A DNA stretch of 64,000 nucleotides. It comes from Xenorhabdus hominickii. Lineage in GTDB: Bacteria; Pseudomonadota; Gammaproteobacteria; Enterobacterales; Enterobacteriaceae. The stretch lies in the NCBI RefSeq assembly GCF_002632725.1, contig NZ_NJAI01000002.1:218640-282639 (forward strand), written 5' to 3'. The notes under the pieces were generated by a model. It did no database searches, was not told where the DNA came from, and worked only from the letters and a program-made list of their open reading frames with translations. The position numbers were made by a program, and so were the translations under genes. Positions 51,957 through 61,355 of this stretch are shown here, in pieces. Position 1 is the stretch's first letter; every line of letters starts with the position of its first letter.

Positions 51957-52347
51957 GAATTGTCATCCCTCTGGTTTCATGCAACTGACCATCAATTATA
52001 CGTAATTCACGCTGCATATGGTTCGCAACCATAGGGTCATGCGTTATTACGACCAGCGTCATAGCGTTGTCTGTGTGAAGAGAAGAAAGTAGCAATAAAA
52101 TTTCTTCTGCTGTCTGTTGATCCAGGTTGCCAGTAGGTTCATCAGCCAATAGTAATGAGGGCTCTCCGACCAATGCTCTGGCGAGTGCTACTCGCTGTCT
52201 CTGCCCACCGGATAAATCTGCCGGAAAGCTTCTTATTATAGGCTTTTCAGAACACTGACAGACCTCGTTGAAAATAGCGGGGTTTTTGCTTTTATAATGA
52301 ATAATAATATTTTCTGCATTAAAAATATTGATTGCAGTACATTGTAA
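51949..52347 (-). pseudogene. ABC exporter ATPase gene, 5' truncated
   Basis: An open frame of 133 codons without a start reads TAINIFNAENIIIHYKSKN, then [20 protein letters not shown] (ABC signature), [12 protein letters not shown] (Walker B) and VVITHDPMVANHMQREL. This is the C-terminal half of a LolD/MacB-type ATPase. The Walker A half is missing, and an in-frame TAA lies directly upstream (52348-52350). The region beyond to 52562 is AT-rich with no gene visible. The three remnants form a dead MacB-like tripartite exporter, of the kind often linked to peptide or macrolide export. Confidence 0.8.
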
Positions 52348-52562
52348 TTATAAATAAATCACTTTTTTATATACCTAATAACAGTATCGTGATTTATCAT
52401 AAATTATGATAATAGAAATTAGGTTCCCAATCCAGAACAAAAAATATAAGCAATTTTAAAATTGTAATATTATTTAGATTTAACATGAATTACAGTTAAG
52501 GAGTAACCATTCAAAAAATATTTCTATGCAAAGCCGTGTAATTACACGGCTTCAGTATATTG

Positions 52563-53300
52563 TTAAAATTGACAAACCAGCGCAACATCGCTGCAGTTTT
52601 GTTGAAAATTATCCCAGAAACCAGGAGGGTAGCTATCAATATCGCTCTGTAACAGCATGGGTTTATGCCATTCAATTTGTTTTAAACCTGATTTATTCAT
52701 TGCTTCTTTGTACTGTTCACGGCTCCAACGATGCATCGTAAAAGGAGTGGGTGGTGTAGTAAGAAATTCAGCTTTCAGGAGAGTTCCGTCTTGAATAGGT
52801 TCTTCACTAAGAATATTCAAGAGATAGTTTTCACAGTTCCCTTTTTCTAATCGATAATCAGGTTCAAGTGTATAAGCGATTAGCTTACCGGAAGGAGTAA
52901 GATTATCTGCAATTGCACGGAACATCATTTCAAGTTCTTCAATTGATTCCGCATGGCAGAATAACCAGGCCGCAACTATTAGGTCAAATTTCCCGAATGA
53001 CTCCATCTTGCAGACATCTCTTATATGAAATTCTATTCCGTCATCATATTCTTGCGATTTTCTTTTGGCAATTTCTATCATTTTATCTGATATATCAACA
53101 CCAATAATTTTTGATGCACCGTGCTTCTTGAATTCCCGACTGAAAAGACCATATCCACATGCTAAATCTAACACTGATTTTCCTTGAATATCGCCTGATA
53201 GATTGAGGATAGTTCGGACTTCTACGTTGATTTGGGCTGCGGAATCTGAAAAACTTTCGTAGAGATCTGCAATAGGATTATATATCGCTTTATCTTTCAT
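52563..53300 (-). CDS. Class I SAM-dependent methyltransferase
   Basis: This 245-residue protein has a Rossmann-fold methyltransferase core: SAM-binding motif I VLDLACGYGLFSREF (about 42-56), acidic motif II IIGVDISDKMIEIA, motif III/IV FDLIVAAWLFCHAESIEEL and a post-motif strand SGKLIAYTLEPDYRL. The substrate is unknown; the small size and the plain core suggest a small-molecule methyltransferase of the UbiE/Methyltransf_25 type. No signal peptide or membrane part. It stands alone at the right end of the accessory region. The start is ATG 53298-53300. The region 53301-53557 is AT-rich with no gene visible. Confidence 0.82.
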   Translation of the reverse strand: MKDKAIYNPIADLYESFSDSAAQINVEVRTILNLSGDIQGKSVLDLACGYGLFSREFKKHGASKIIGVDISDKMIEIAKRKSQEYDDGIEFHIRDVCKMESFGKFDLIVAAWLFCHAESIEELEMMFRAIADNLTPSGKLIAYTLEPDYRLEKGNCENYLLNILSEEPIQDGTLLKAEFLTTPPTPFTMHRWSREQYKEAMNKSGLKQIEWHKPMLLQSDIDSYPPGFWDNFQQNCSDVALVCQF

Positions 53301-53557
53301 TGTTATTTGTCCTTAATTAATTTTAGGGTATTTTATTTATTCGGCGTGTATTATTATTGAATAAGAGTGAGTATATTATAAAGTATTATCTTGGTGCTTA
53401 TTTGTTTACTGCATGTTAAGGCATTGGTAATAAATTCTATATAATTATTTTTATATTGGGTTCTATTATTTCGGCTGATTTAAAAAAGTAAATAAAATAC
53501 ACTTGTTAGCAGTAAAGTAATTTATTGATGGTAATATTGAGCATGTATTGGATTTTA

Positions 53558-53586
53558 TTATCAACCCACGTTGAGTGGGCTGATAA
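53558..53586 (-). terminator. Stem-loop at the ybfF 3' end
   Basis: TTATCAACCCAC (53558-53569) pairs with GTGGGCTGATAA (53575-53586), with one mismatch and a 5-nt loop, immediately beyond the ybfF stop at 53592. Likely terminates ybfF; the T-run on the minus side is weak. Confidence 0.6.
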
Positions 53587-53591
53587 CATAA

Positions 53592-54371
53592 TTATTTTGT
53601 TCCCAAAAAACGATGGATTGCTCTAAGTACTGCTTCAGGTTTTTCAGCGTGAACCCAATGCCCACAACCTGCTACAACCCATGCTGTCGCTTGTGGAAAT
53701 TGACTGATGATATCTTCCCTGTATTCTTCAGTGATGTAATCCGAATTTCCACCGCGAATAAACAGGGCGGGCTGTAACCACGCGGGGATGCGCTCCCAAC
53801 CGGTAATCTTTTCATACTGTTGTTGCAGTACAGGAAGATTGAATTTCCATTCTCCCTGACGGAATGATTTCAGCAAAAACTGAATGACACCATCTTCCTG
53901 AATATCTTGGCGCATAATCTCTGTCGCTGCTTGTCTGCTTTGTGCTCCTGCTGATGTGACGTTATTCAGTGCCGCGAAAATACTGTCATGGCGGCGAATA
54001 GGATAAGCGACGGGAGCTATATCAATCACTACGATTTTTTCAATGCGTTCTGGTGCAACAGACGTCATGGTCATGGCGATTTTTCCACCCATGGAATGCC
54101 CAATAATAGTGGCTTTGGGCATATTAAGCTTATCAAGGAGAGCCAGAACATCTTGCGCCATATCGTTGTAATCCATGTTTTCCATTTGTGGTGAAATACC
54201 GTGATTACGCACATCGATTTGAATGACAGGATAATATTGTTGTAAATCGCGCCCTAATACTCCTAGATTGTTTAAATCGCCAAAAAGTCCATGAATCAGA
54301 ACAATAGGCGTGGAGGATTGTGGATTTTCCGGTGTGTGGAAATGATAATTTAATTGACTATTTGATTTCAT
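53592..54371 (-). CDS. ybfF: Esterase YbfF (alpha/beta hydrolase)
   Basis: This 259-residue cytoplasmic esterase closely resembles E. coli YbfF, which hydrolyses short and long acyl esters in vitro. Visible: VLIHGLFGDLNNLGVLGRDL with the oxyanion HG, the nucleophile elbow GHSMGGK, DIAPVAYPIRRHDSIFAALN, acidic FIRGGNSDYI, and the catalytic His in GHWVHAEKP. I choose ATG 54369-54371 (MKSNSQLNYHFHTPENPQSS) preceded by CAGG, because the 28 upstream residues in the open frame do not resemble the family. It is divergent from seqA, as in E. coli, and marks the right border of the accessory region. Confidence 0.95.
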   Translation of the reverse strand: MKSNSQLNYHFHTPENPQSSTPIVLIHGLFGDLNNLGVLGRDLQQYYPVIQIDVRNHGISPQMENMDYNDMAQDVLALLDKLNMPKATIIGHSMGGKIAMTMTSVAPERIEKIVVIDIAPVAYPIRRHDSIFAALNNVTSAGAQSRQAATEIMRQDIQEDGVIQFLLKSFRQGEWKFNLPVLQQQYEKITGWERIPAWLQPALFIRGGNSDYITEEYREDIISQFPQATAWVVAGCGHWVHAEKPEAVLRAIHRFLGTK

Positions 54372-54507
54372 GATTTGCCTGAATTTAATACCATTCATAC
54401 AATGTTTAATATTGTGTTGTTTAATATCATGACATGCAGACAGTGACAAACTCAATAGGATGAAATAGTTGTAACTGATTGATTTATTTTAGAGGAGAGT
54501 CGTTTTT

Positions 54508-54558
54508 ATGAAGGTTGCCAATTTTAAAAAGAATCACTTTAAGTTATTGAAAGTTTAA
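54508..54558 (+). CDS. Candidate 16-codon leader frame upstream of seqA
   Basis: ATG 54508 is preceded by AGAGGAGAG at 7-9 nt, the strongest-looking ribosome binding site in this stretch. It encodes MKVANFKKNHFKLLKV and stops at 54556-54558, 72 nt before seqA. The peptide is basic and short. It may be a translated leader or a chance frame. Confidence 0.3.
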   Translation: MKVANFKKNHFKLLKV

Positions 54559-54630
54559 TTGTTTTGTTTTGTAGCATTATATCTTATAATCTCAGAATAA
54601 TTTTTTCATTAAGAACAGTACTGGATAGAA

Positions 54631-55164
54631 ATGAAAACGATAGAAGTTGATGAAGACCTTTACCGCTTTATTGCAAGCCAAACCCTGCATATCGGTGAAA
54701 GTGCATCTGATATTTTACGGCGCATATTGAAATTGGACGCCGGGCAGCCAGTACAAATTACACAGTCTGCCAACGATCCTACATCCGCTGTTAAAGCCCC
54801 AGTTGCCCGTTCCCGTGATGCAGTTCGTGTTGTTCGCGAATTACTGCTTTCTGATGAGTACGCCGAAAAGAAAAAATCTGTTGAACGTTTTATGCTCATT
54901 CTGTCTACGCTGTATAGTCTGAACAGTGAGAGTTTTTCCAGCACAACGGAAGCGATGCATGGTCGTACCCGCACCTATTTTGCTGGCGATGAGCATACTT
55001 TGCTGGCTAGCGGCAAGCAAACCAAGCCTCGTCATATCCCCGGTACACCTTTTTGGGTGATCACAAATACCAACACTGACCGTAAACGTAGCATGATCGA
55101 ACATGTTATGCAGGATATGAAGTTCCCGGCAAATTTGATTGAAAAAGTGTGTGGCACGATCTAA
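54631..55164 (+). CDS. seqA: Negative modulator of replication initiation SeqA
   Basis: This 177-residue protein binds hemimethylated GATC sites and sequesters newly replicated oriC. The N-terminal oligomerization part (MKTIEVDEDLYRFIASQTLH, GESASDILRRIL) is joined by a variable linker (about 38-60) to the C-terminal DNA-binding domain (about 65-177; ARSRDAVRVVRELLLSDEYA, GRTRTYFAGDEHTLLASGKQ, TNPHIPGTPFWV-like RHIPGTPFWVITNTNTDRKR). It is followed by pgm about 100 nt downstream, the usual seqA-pgm operon of Enterobacterales. Confidence 0.98.
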   Translation: MKTIEVDEDLYRFIASQTLHIGESASDILRRILKLDAGQPVQITQSANDPTSAVKAPVARSRDAVRVVRELLLSDEYAEKKKSVERFMLILSTLYSLNSESFSSTTEAMHGRTRTYFAGDEHTLLASGKQTKPRHIPGTPFWVITNTNTDRKRSMIEHVMQDMKFPANLIEKVCGTI

Positions 55165-55262
55165 TTTAGTTGACTCTAATTTAGTTAGCTGTTTTAAACC
55201 GCTTCATTTTATTTATACTGCACTGTCGGATAAGCCAGTGCGGTCTCTCTTAGGAGAAAAAA

Positions 55263-56903
55263 GTGGCAATCCATCCAAGAGCAGGGCAGCTTGCCCAGCA
55301 GTATGATTTAATTAATGTCGCACAGCTCACCTCACAGTATTACACTCTGCAACCACAATCTGAAAATCCGGCACATAAAGTCAAATTTGGTACTTCCGGT
55401 CATCGTGGGAGCGCTGGGCGCAACAGTTTTAATGAAGCACATATTCTGGCTATCTCTCAGGCAATTGTGGAAGTGCGTTTGCAGCAGGGAATTACCGGGC
55501 CATGTTATGTGGGGAAAGATACTCATGCGCTTTCTGAAGCGGCATTTATCTCTGTATTGGAAGTGTTGACTGCGAATGGCGTGGATGTGATTGTGCAGGA
55601 GAATAACGGTTTTACGCCGACACCTGCTATTTCCCATGCCATCTTATGTTACAACCGTCAGGGAAAAAATTTGGCTGATGGCATTGTGATCACGCCATCC
55701 CATAATCCGCCAGAAGACGGTGGCATTAAATATAATCCGCCTAATGGCGGGCCCGCCGATACGGATCTTACCGCTATCATCGAACAGCGAGCCAATGAAT
55801 TACTGGCGAATGATCTCAACGGGGTTAAGCGACTGCCTTATGAGCAGGTATTGAAAAGCGAATATCTGCACCCACAGGATTTGATCGATCCTTATGTCAC
55901 TGCGCTGGGTGAAGTGGTGGATATGGAAGCTATCCAGAAAGCAGGTCTAAAAATTGGCATTGACCCACTGGGTGGCTCGGGCATCGCCTACTGGCAACGA
56001 ATCGGGGAATATTACAATCTTGATTTGACGTTGGTAAATGATAAGGTTGACCAAACATTTCGTTTTATGACGCTGGATCATGATGGTGTCATTCGTATGG
56101 ATTGCTCATCCCGTTGGGCAATGGCCGGGTTATTGGAGCTGCGCGGTAAATTTGATTTGGCTTTTGCCAATGATCCTGATTACGACCGTCACGGGATTAT
56201 TACACCGGCTGGTTTGATGAACCCTAACCATTATTTGGCGACGGCGGTAGATTATTTATTCCGTCACCGCCCACAGTGGCCTAAAAACGTTGCTGTAGGC
56301 AAAACGTTGGTTTCCAGTGCCATGATCGATCGCGTTGTGGCAGATTTGGGGCGTGAGTTAGTGGAAGTTCCCGTCGGCTTTAAATGGTTTGTGGATGGGT
56401 TATATCAAGGCCAATTGGGCTTCGGTGGTGAAGAGAGCGCAGGGGCATCTTTCCTCCGTTTTGATGGTACACCGTGGTCAACCGATAAAGATGGTATCAT
56501 CCTGTGCTTGCTGGCGGCTGAAATGACTGCAACGACCGGAGAGAATCCACAACAGCGTTATGACAAGCTGGCCGCCCGTTTTGGTACGCCAAGCTATAGC
56601 CGCATTCAGGCAGCAGCGACTCATCAGCAAAAAGCGTTGTTGTCTAAATTATCGCCAGAAATGGTGAAGGCAGATATGCTGGCAGGTGATCCGATCACAG
56701 CTCGCCTGACAACGGCGTCGGGTAATGGCGCTTCCATCGGCGGCTTGAAAGTGATGAGTGATAATGGCTGGTTTGCAGCCCGTCCTTCAGGTACCGAAGA
56801 AGCCTATAAAATCTATTGTGAAAGTTTCCTCGGTGCCGAGCATCGTGAAAAAATTGAGCAAGAGGCGCAGGAAATCGTCAATCAGGTATTTGCTGCTGGT
56901 TAA
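55263..56903 (+). CDS. pgm: Phosphoglucomutase (alpha-D-glucose phosphate-specific)
   Basis: This 546-residue enzyme interconverts glucose-1-phosphate and glucose-6-phosphate in the cytoplasm. It has the active-site serine loop [21 protein letters not shown], the metal-binding loop [12 protein letters not shown], the sugar-binding [10 protein letters not shown] and the phosphate-binding [15 protein letters not shown] near the C-terminus. The start is a GTG at 55263 with AGGAG 8 nt upstream. It is probably cotranscribed with seqA. A strong terminator follows. It supplies glucose-1-phosphate for glycogen, trehalose and surface sugar synthesis. Confidence 0.98.
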   Translation: MAIHPRAGQLAQQYDLINVAQLTSQYYTLQPQSENPAHKVKFGTSGHRGSAGRNSFNEAHILAISQAIVEVRLQQGITGPCYVGKDTHALSEAAFISVLEVLTANGVDVIVQENNGFTPTPAISHAILCYNRQGKNLADGIVITPSHNPPEDGGIKYNPPNGGPADTDLTAIIEQRANELLANDLNGVKRLPYEQVLKSEYLHPQDLIDPYVTALGEVVDMEAIQKAGLKIGIDPLGGSGIAYWQRIGEYYNLDLTLVNDKVDQTFRFMTLDHDGVIRMDCSSRWAMAGLLELRGKFDLAFANDPDYDRHGIITPAGLMNPNHYLATAVDYLFRHRPQWPKNVAVGKTLVSSAMIDRVVADLGRELVEVPVGFKWFVDGLYQGQLGFGGEESAGASFLRFDGTPWSTDKDGIILCLLAAEMTATTGENPQQRYDKLAARFGTPSYSRIQAAATHQQKALLSKLSPEMVKADMLAGDPITARLTTASGNGASIGGLKVMSDNGWFAARPSGTEEAYKIYCESFLGAEHREKIEQEAQEIVNQVFAAG

Positions 56904-56928
56904 TTGATTTCTATTGTTGATTTGAAAA

Positions 56929-56967
56929 GCGAAAGCCGTAGCAGTTGCTGCGGCTTTTCCTTTTTAT
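56929..56967 (+). terminator. Intrinsic terminator of pgm
   Basis: AAAGCCGTAGC and GCTGCGGCTTT pair (one G-U) around a short loop, followed by TTCCTTTTTAT, about 30-60 nt after the pgm stop. Confidence 0.85.
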
Positions 56968-56999
56968 AGCAATTGATGGTTGCAATGTGAAGTATTGGC

Positions 57000-57434
57000 T
57001 TATCCCAAAGCGACCATCAAAGCACCTAGGGTAATCAGTGCAACCCCTGCGGCAGCTATCAAAGAAATTTTTTCACTGAACAGAATGACTGCCAGAATTA
57101 CCGCAAATACCACGCTCAGTTTATCGATAGGAGCCACTTGAGAAACATTGCCATGTTTGATCGCCAGAAAATAGAATAACCAAGAAAGTGCCCCGGCAAT
57201 TCCACTGAGCAGGATAAACAGCAGAGCCTTGCGATTAGCGAGAATGTCACTGATGAGATTTAATTTTCCCTGCACAACGACTACGCCTACCAGAAACAAT
57301 GCCATGATGACAGCACGGATGGCAGTTGCTGTATTTGGATCCAAATTTTGTAGCCCAATTTTTCCAAATATAGCTACCAGCGCCGCCATAAGCGCGGAGA
57401 GTAAGGCATAAATTAACCATGTACTCATATTCAA
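57000..57434 (-). CDS. Half-size EamA/DMT-family membrane transporter
   Basis: This 144-residue protein has four to five hydrophobic helices, with conserved EamA features: a start STWLIYALLSALMAALVAIF, NPNTATAIRAVIMALFLVG-like DPNTATAIRAVIMALF, and a last helix IAAAGVALITLGALMVAL. It carries only one EamA domain instead of the usual two, so it must work as a homodimer, as SMR-like and other half-size DMT proteins do. The substrate is unknown. It converges on pgm; the gene after it on the right is divergent. Confidence 0.8.
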   Translation of the reverse strand: MNMSTWLIYALLSALMAALVAIFGKIGLQNLDPNTATAIRAVIMALFLVGVVVVQGKLNLISDILANRKALLFILLSGIAGALSWLFYFLAIKHGNVSQVAPIDKLSVVFAVILAVILFSEKISLIAAAGVALITLGALMVALG

Positions 57435-57602
57435 TTAATCCTATGTGTTACATCAAAAAAATAATTCATCCTTTATCCTCCTCCCCATCTTTATGAATAA
57501 AAGGATGAGGAAAAAATGCTTAATACAATATTTAATCATTATTTTAATTTCTATTAAAAGTGAAATGATAGACGTTATTTTTTTATTAAAAAAGGTTTAA
57601 CC

Positions 57603-60551
57603 ATGAAATCTGATTTTTGGAGAAAGGTTTACCTTATTTTATTCAGTTGCTTATTTATTTTATTACTCACAAATTGCGCTCAAAACAACAATCATTTGTT
57701 CAATATTCAGGAGAAACCGATGGCACATAGTGTGAATCAAATAAATAGTGTGAATCAAATATCAAGTGGTGAGCAAATTTATCATTGTTGCGCAGAAATC
57801 TCTAATTCCAAGGTAGAAATCACTCAGGCTTCCGCCCATTGGGTAGATAGGCGGACGCTATTATGGCCTGATGGCGCAAGTAAACCCATTATTCGCCTGT
57901 ATCACAATCAAAACAAGAAAGTTGAAACCAATGAACAAGGTTATTTTACCGATGAATATCTGTCACTTACACCAACGGTTTTGAGTCCCGAAACAGCAAA
58001 GAAATTTCCCCATTTAGCGACATGGCCGGCATTCAGTCTGCCCGAAGATACGGATATTGATTTATTACTAACAGGTGATTTGGTGGCATTGGCGGCTAAT
58101 GAACAAGGCGCGTTATTATCAGCAACCCAAGTGCAAACTGCCGGTGTGTTGGATGACCGTTTCGCTGATATTGCTGAGACACTGGAATATGGCGCACAGG
58201 TCAATGATATGGGTGTGATTTTCCGTCTTTGGGCACCCTCTGCGCAAGAGGTTAGTCTGGTTATCTATAATCAGAATAAACAGATGATAGCCAATCATAC
58301 AATGCGACGTGATGCAGTGAGTGGCTCTTGGTTATGGCAAGGTGATAAAGGATTAATCGGTACTTATTACCGTTACGCTTTGACGATATATCATCCGTAT
58401 TCCCGTAAGGTGGAACGATATGAAGTGACTGACCCCTACTCTCATAGCCTTTCCACGAATTCGGAATATAGTCAGGTCATTAATTTGGATGATGAAGCAT
58501 TGAAGCCACAAAATTGGGATAACCTAACTACGCCTCATCTGCAAAATACACCAGCGGATATTGCACGTATGGCCATCTATGAAGCGCATATCCGTGATCT
58601 CTCTGCGGCAGATAGCACTGTGCCAGAAACTTGGCGTGGTAAGTATTTGGCTCTTACGGCCAATAACAGTGATATGTTCAAACATCTCAAAGCGTTGAGT
58701 CAGTTTGGAGTGACTCATATAGAGTTGTTGCCCGTGTTTGATATTGCCTCCATCAATGAATTTAGCCACAAAATCGCCGATCTTGATCACTCTTTTAGCC
58801 GTTTATGCAGAATAAACCCAACGGTGAAAAATAGCCGTTTTGCTGATTATTGTCATAGTTCATTGACTGTGAGAGACGTTTTGCAGCAATTACAACACGA
58901 TGACAATATTAATAATCCGCAAGTACAAGAACTCAATTCCATGGTGGCAAAAACGGATTCTTATAATTGGGGTTACGATCCGTTTCACTATTCAGTACCG
59001 GAAGGCTCTTATGCGACGGATGCAGAGGGTTCAGGGCGAATAAAAGAGTTTCGTTCTATGGTGCAGGCTATCAAACAGCAATTGGGTATGAACGTGATTA
59101 TGGACGTCGTTTATAACCATACTAATGCAGCAGGCCCTGCATCCCGAACTTCGGTGTTGGATAAGATAGTGCCTTGGTATTATCAGCGCTTGGATGAAAT
59201 AACGGGTCATGTTGAAAATGGCACCTGTTGTTATGACACCGCACCAGAACATCGCATGTTTGCCAAGCTCATCGAAGACTCACTGATCACTTGGGTTAAG
59301 GATTATAAGATAGATGCTTTCCGTTTCGATTTAATGGGCTATCACCCTAAGGCTCAAATTTTATCGGCACTGGCAAAAGTACGTACTATTAATCCCTCGA
59401 TCTATTTTTTCGGTGAGGGCTGGAACGCTGGGCAGGATGACCGATTCGAAACGGCGTCGCAGACTAATCTTATCGGCACTGGTGTTGGTACGTTCTCTGA
59501 TAGATTAAGAGATGCTGTACGTGGTGGGGGGCCATTTGATTTTGCGGATGATATTCGCATTAATCAGGGAATAGGTAACGGTGCTGGGACATTACCGAAT
59601 GAAATTGCCAGATTAGATGTGCATGAAGCACGTCATTTGTTGGATCTGATACGTCTGGGCATGGCGGGTAATTTGGCTGATTTTGTCATGATTGATAAAG
59701 ATGGGGCAGTGAAAACGGGGCAGGAAATTGATTATAAAGGGGTAGCTGCGGGTTATGCTTCAGATCCCATTGAAGTGTTGAATTATGTCTCTAAACACGA
59801 TAACCAGACATTGTGGGATATCATTAATTATAAGGCTGCGCATAAAGCGGATCTGATGACAAGGGTTCGTATGCAGGCAATTTCTCTGGCGACAGTATTT
59901 CTTGGACAAGGGCTGGCTTTCGACCAGCAAGGGTCAGAGTTATTACGCTCAAAATCGTTTACCCGTGATTCATATGATGCGGGTGATTGGTTTAATCGTG
60001 TTAGCTACAACTACAAAGATAATAATTATGATGTGGGTATGCCGGAATATAGTCATGATGGCAAGAATTACCCGTTGATTAATCATGTGAAAAATAGAGT
60101 AAAAAAACCAAAGCAAAGTGAATTATTACAGATGATGGCTTTTTATCAGGAACTGTTGCGTTTGCGTCAATTTTCACCATTGATGACACTTGGCGATGGT
60201 GCGTCGGTCAAACAGCGCGTTGATTTTGTTAATGTTGGGCCACATCAGCAAATGGGATTGCTGGTAATGACTATTGATGATGGTTATACAACTGATCACG
60301 ATCATGATGGGCGATTTGATGGTTTGGTGGTGATCATTAATGCTGCACCGAGGTCTGTTACTGTGAAAGATCTTAAAATCAAGGGATTGATATTAAATGA
60401 TATTCAACGTGAATTGGGTAAGGCTTCTCTAGCTGCTGGGGTGCGAGTCATGGAAACTGGTGAAGTGGCTATGCCAGCTTGGTCAGCCGTAGTGTTGGTT
60501 TTACCGCAGGAAGGGAGCCGCGGCACTGGACTACCCGTTCGTAAGAAGTAA
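57603..60551 (+). CDS. pulA: Pullulanase-type alpha-1,6-glucosidase (GH13)
   Basis: This 982-residue enzyme cleaves alpha-1,6 branches of pullulan, starch or glycogen. The N-terminus has a hydrophobic export signal ending at LLLTNC, so it may be a lipoprotein, although Asn before Cys is unusual. A CBM/Ig-like region (about 60-330; VIFRLWAPSAQEVSLVIYNQ) precedes the catalytic barrel. Pullulanase signatures are clear: MAIYEAHIRDLS, YNWGYDPFHYSVPEGSYATD, MDVVYNHTNAAG, DAFRFDLMGYH (nucleophile Asp), FFGEGWNAG (acid/base Glu) and YVSKHDNQTLWD (third acidic residue). The C-terminal part is beta-rich. Near the start, two tandem SVNQI units (residues about 43-52) arise from a DNA repeat. No type II secretion genes are nearby. 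The protein may work at the cell surface or in the periplasm. Confidence 0.93.
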   Translation: MKSDFWRKVYLILFSCLFILLLTNCAQNNNHLFNIQEKPMAHSVNQINSVNQISSGEQIYHCCAEISNSKVEITQASAHWVDRRTLLWPDGASKPIIRLYHNQNKKVETNEQGYFTDEYLSLTPTVLSPETAKKFPHLATWPAFSLPEDTDIDLLLTGDLVALAANEQGALLSATQVQTAGVLDDRFADIAETLEYGAQVNDMGVIFRLWAPSAQEVSLVIYNQNKQMIANHTMRRDAVSGSWLWQGDKGLIGTYYRYALTIYHPYSRKVERYEVTDPYSHSLSTNSEYSQVINLDDEALKPQNWDNLTTPHLQNTPADIARMAIYEAHIRDLSAADSTVPETWRGKYLALTANNSDMFKHLKALSQFGVTHIELLPVFDIASINEFSHKIADLDHSFSRLCRINPTVKNSRFADYCHSSLTVRDVLQQLQHDDNINNPQVQELNSMVAKTDSYNWGYDPFHYSVPEGSYATDAEGSGRIKEFRSMVQAIKQQLGMNVIMDVVYNHTNAAGPASRTSVLDKIVPWYYQRLDEITGHVENGTCCYDTAPEHRMFAKLIEDSLITWVKDYKIDAFRFDLMGYHPKAQILSALAKVRTINPSIYFFGEGWNAGQDDRFETASQTNLIGTGVGTFSDRLRDAVRGGGPFDFADDIRINQGIGNGAGTLPNEIARLDVHEARHLLDLIRLGMAGNLADFVMIDKDGAVKTGQEIDYKGVAAGYASDPIEVLNYVSKHDNQTLWDIINYKAAHKADLMTRVRMQAISLATVFLGQGLAFDQQGSELLRSKSFTRDSYDAGDWFNRVSYNYKDNNYDVGMPEYSHDGKNYPLINHVKNRVKKPKQSELLQMMAFYQELLRLRQFSPLMTLGDGASVKQRVDFVNVGPHQQMGLLVMTIDDGYTTDHDHDGRFDGLVVIINAAPRSVTVKDLKIKGLILNDIQRELGKASLAAGVRVMETGEVAMPAWSAVVLVLPQEGSRGTGLPVRKK

Positions 60552-60571
60552 CGGATAGCTATTTTTGATTT

Positions 60572-60604
60572 CATGCCTCAAGCTATAGTTTGAGGCATGG
60601 TTTT
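60572..60604 (+). terminator. Intrinsic terminator of pulA
   Basis: CATGCCTCAA (60572-60581) and TTGAGGCATG (60590-60599) form a perfect 10-bp stem followed by GTTTT, 21 nt after the pulA stop. Confidence 0.85.
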
Positions 60605-60632
60605 AAGGTATTTACTTTTAAGGGCGATACTC

Positions 60633-61355
60633 TTAAGGCATAAATCGATAACCGACCGCTGTTTCTGTTAATAAATGCTTGGGACGGGCAGGTTCGTCTT
60701 CCAACTTTTGCCGCAGATGCCCCATGTAAATTCTCAGATAATGATTGTGCTCGACGTAATTTGGCCCCCAGACGTGGCTGAGTAAATAGCGTTGAGTCAG
60801 TACTTTGCCACTGTTGGTGAGAAATTCGGTCAGTAGCCGGTACTCAATTGGTGTCAGATGAATTTCATCGTTGCCCTTCAAAACTCGACGATTCACCAAA
60901 TCAACTTGAATATTTGAAAAGTGAATGACAGATTCGGAGTGAGTGGTTTTCGATGAGCGACGGAGGGCAACACGCACTCTGGCGATCAATTCGTTGATGC
61001 CAAATGGTTTGCTCAGATAGTCATCCGCGCCACAATCCAGAGCCATGACTTTATCTTGTTCGCTGTCACGAGCGGAAAGAACGATGATCGGAATATTGCT
61101 CCACTGACGAATATCGTGGATGAGATCAATGCCATTGCCGTCAGGTAATCCCAAATCAAGGATTAATAGATCAGGTTTACGGGTGGCGGCTTCAATTAAA
61201 CCTCGTTTTAATGTGTCACACTCAAAAACACGAGAATTTTCACCTTCTAGCGCCAATCGAACAAAACGTCGGATCTCCTTTTCATCTTCAATGATGAGTA
61301 CTGTATTGTTTTTAATTGTATGCACATTGGCTGTATTCAAATTAATTTTACTCAC
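60633..61355 (-). CDS. kdpE: Two-component response regulator KdpE
   Basis: This 240-residue OmpR-family regulator activates the kdpFABC potassium-uptake operon when phosphorylated by KdpD. The receiver domain has VLIIEDEKEIRR, the phospho-acceptor Asp in LLILDLGLPDGNG, SARDSEQDK and the conserved Lys in DYLSKPFG. The C-terminal winged helix is seen in IHLTPIEYRLLTEFLTNSGK and YLRIYMGHLRQKLEDEP. The start is a GTG at 61353-61355, overlapping the kdpD stop (GTGA), so the two genes are translationally coupled. The first 15 residues before NNTVLIIEDE are slightly longer than usual. Confidence 0.96.
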   Translation of the reverse strand: MSKINLNTANVHTIKNNTVLIIEDEKEIRRFVRLALEGENSRVFECDTLKRGLIEAATRKPDLLILDLGLPDGNGIDLIHDIRQWSNIPIIVLSARDSEQDKVMALDCGADDYLSKPFGINELIARVRVALRRSSKTTHSESVIHFSNIQVDLVNRRVLKGNDEIHLTPIEYRLLTEFLTNSGKVLTQRYLLSHVWGPNYVEHNHYLRIYMGHLRQKLEDEPARPKHLLTETAVGYRFMP

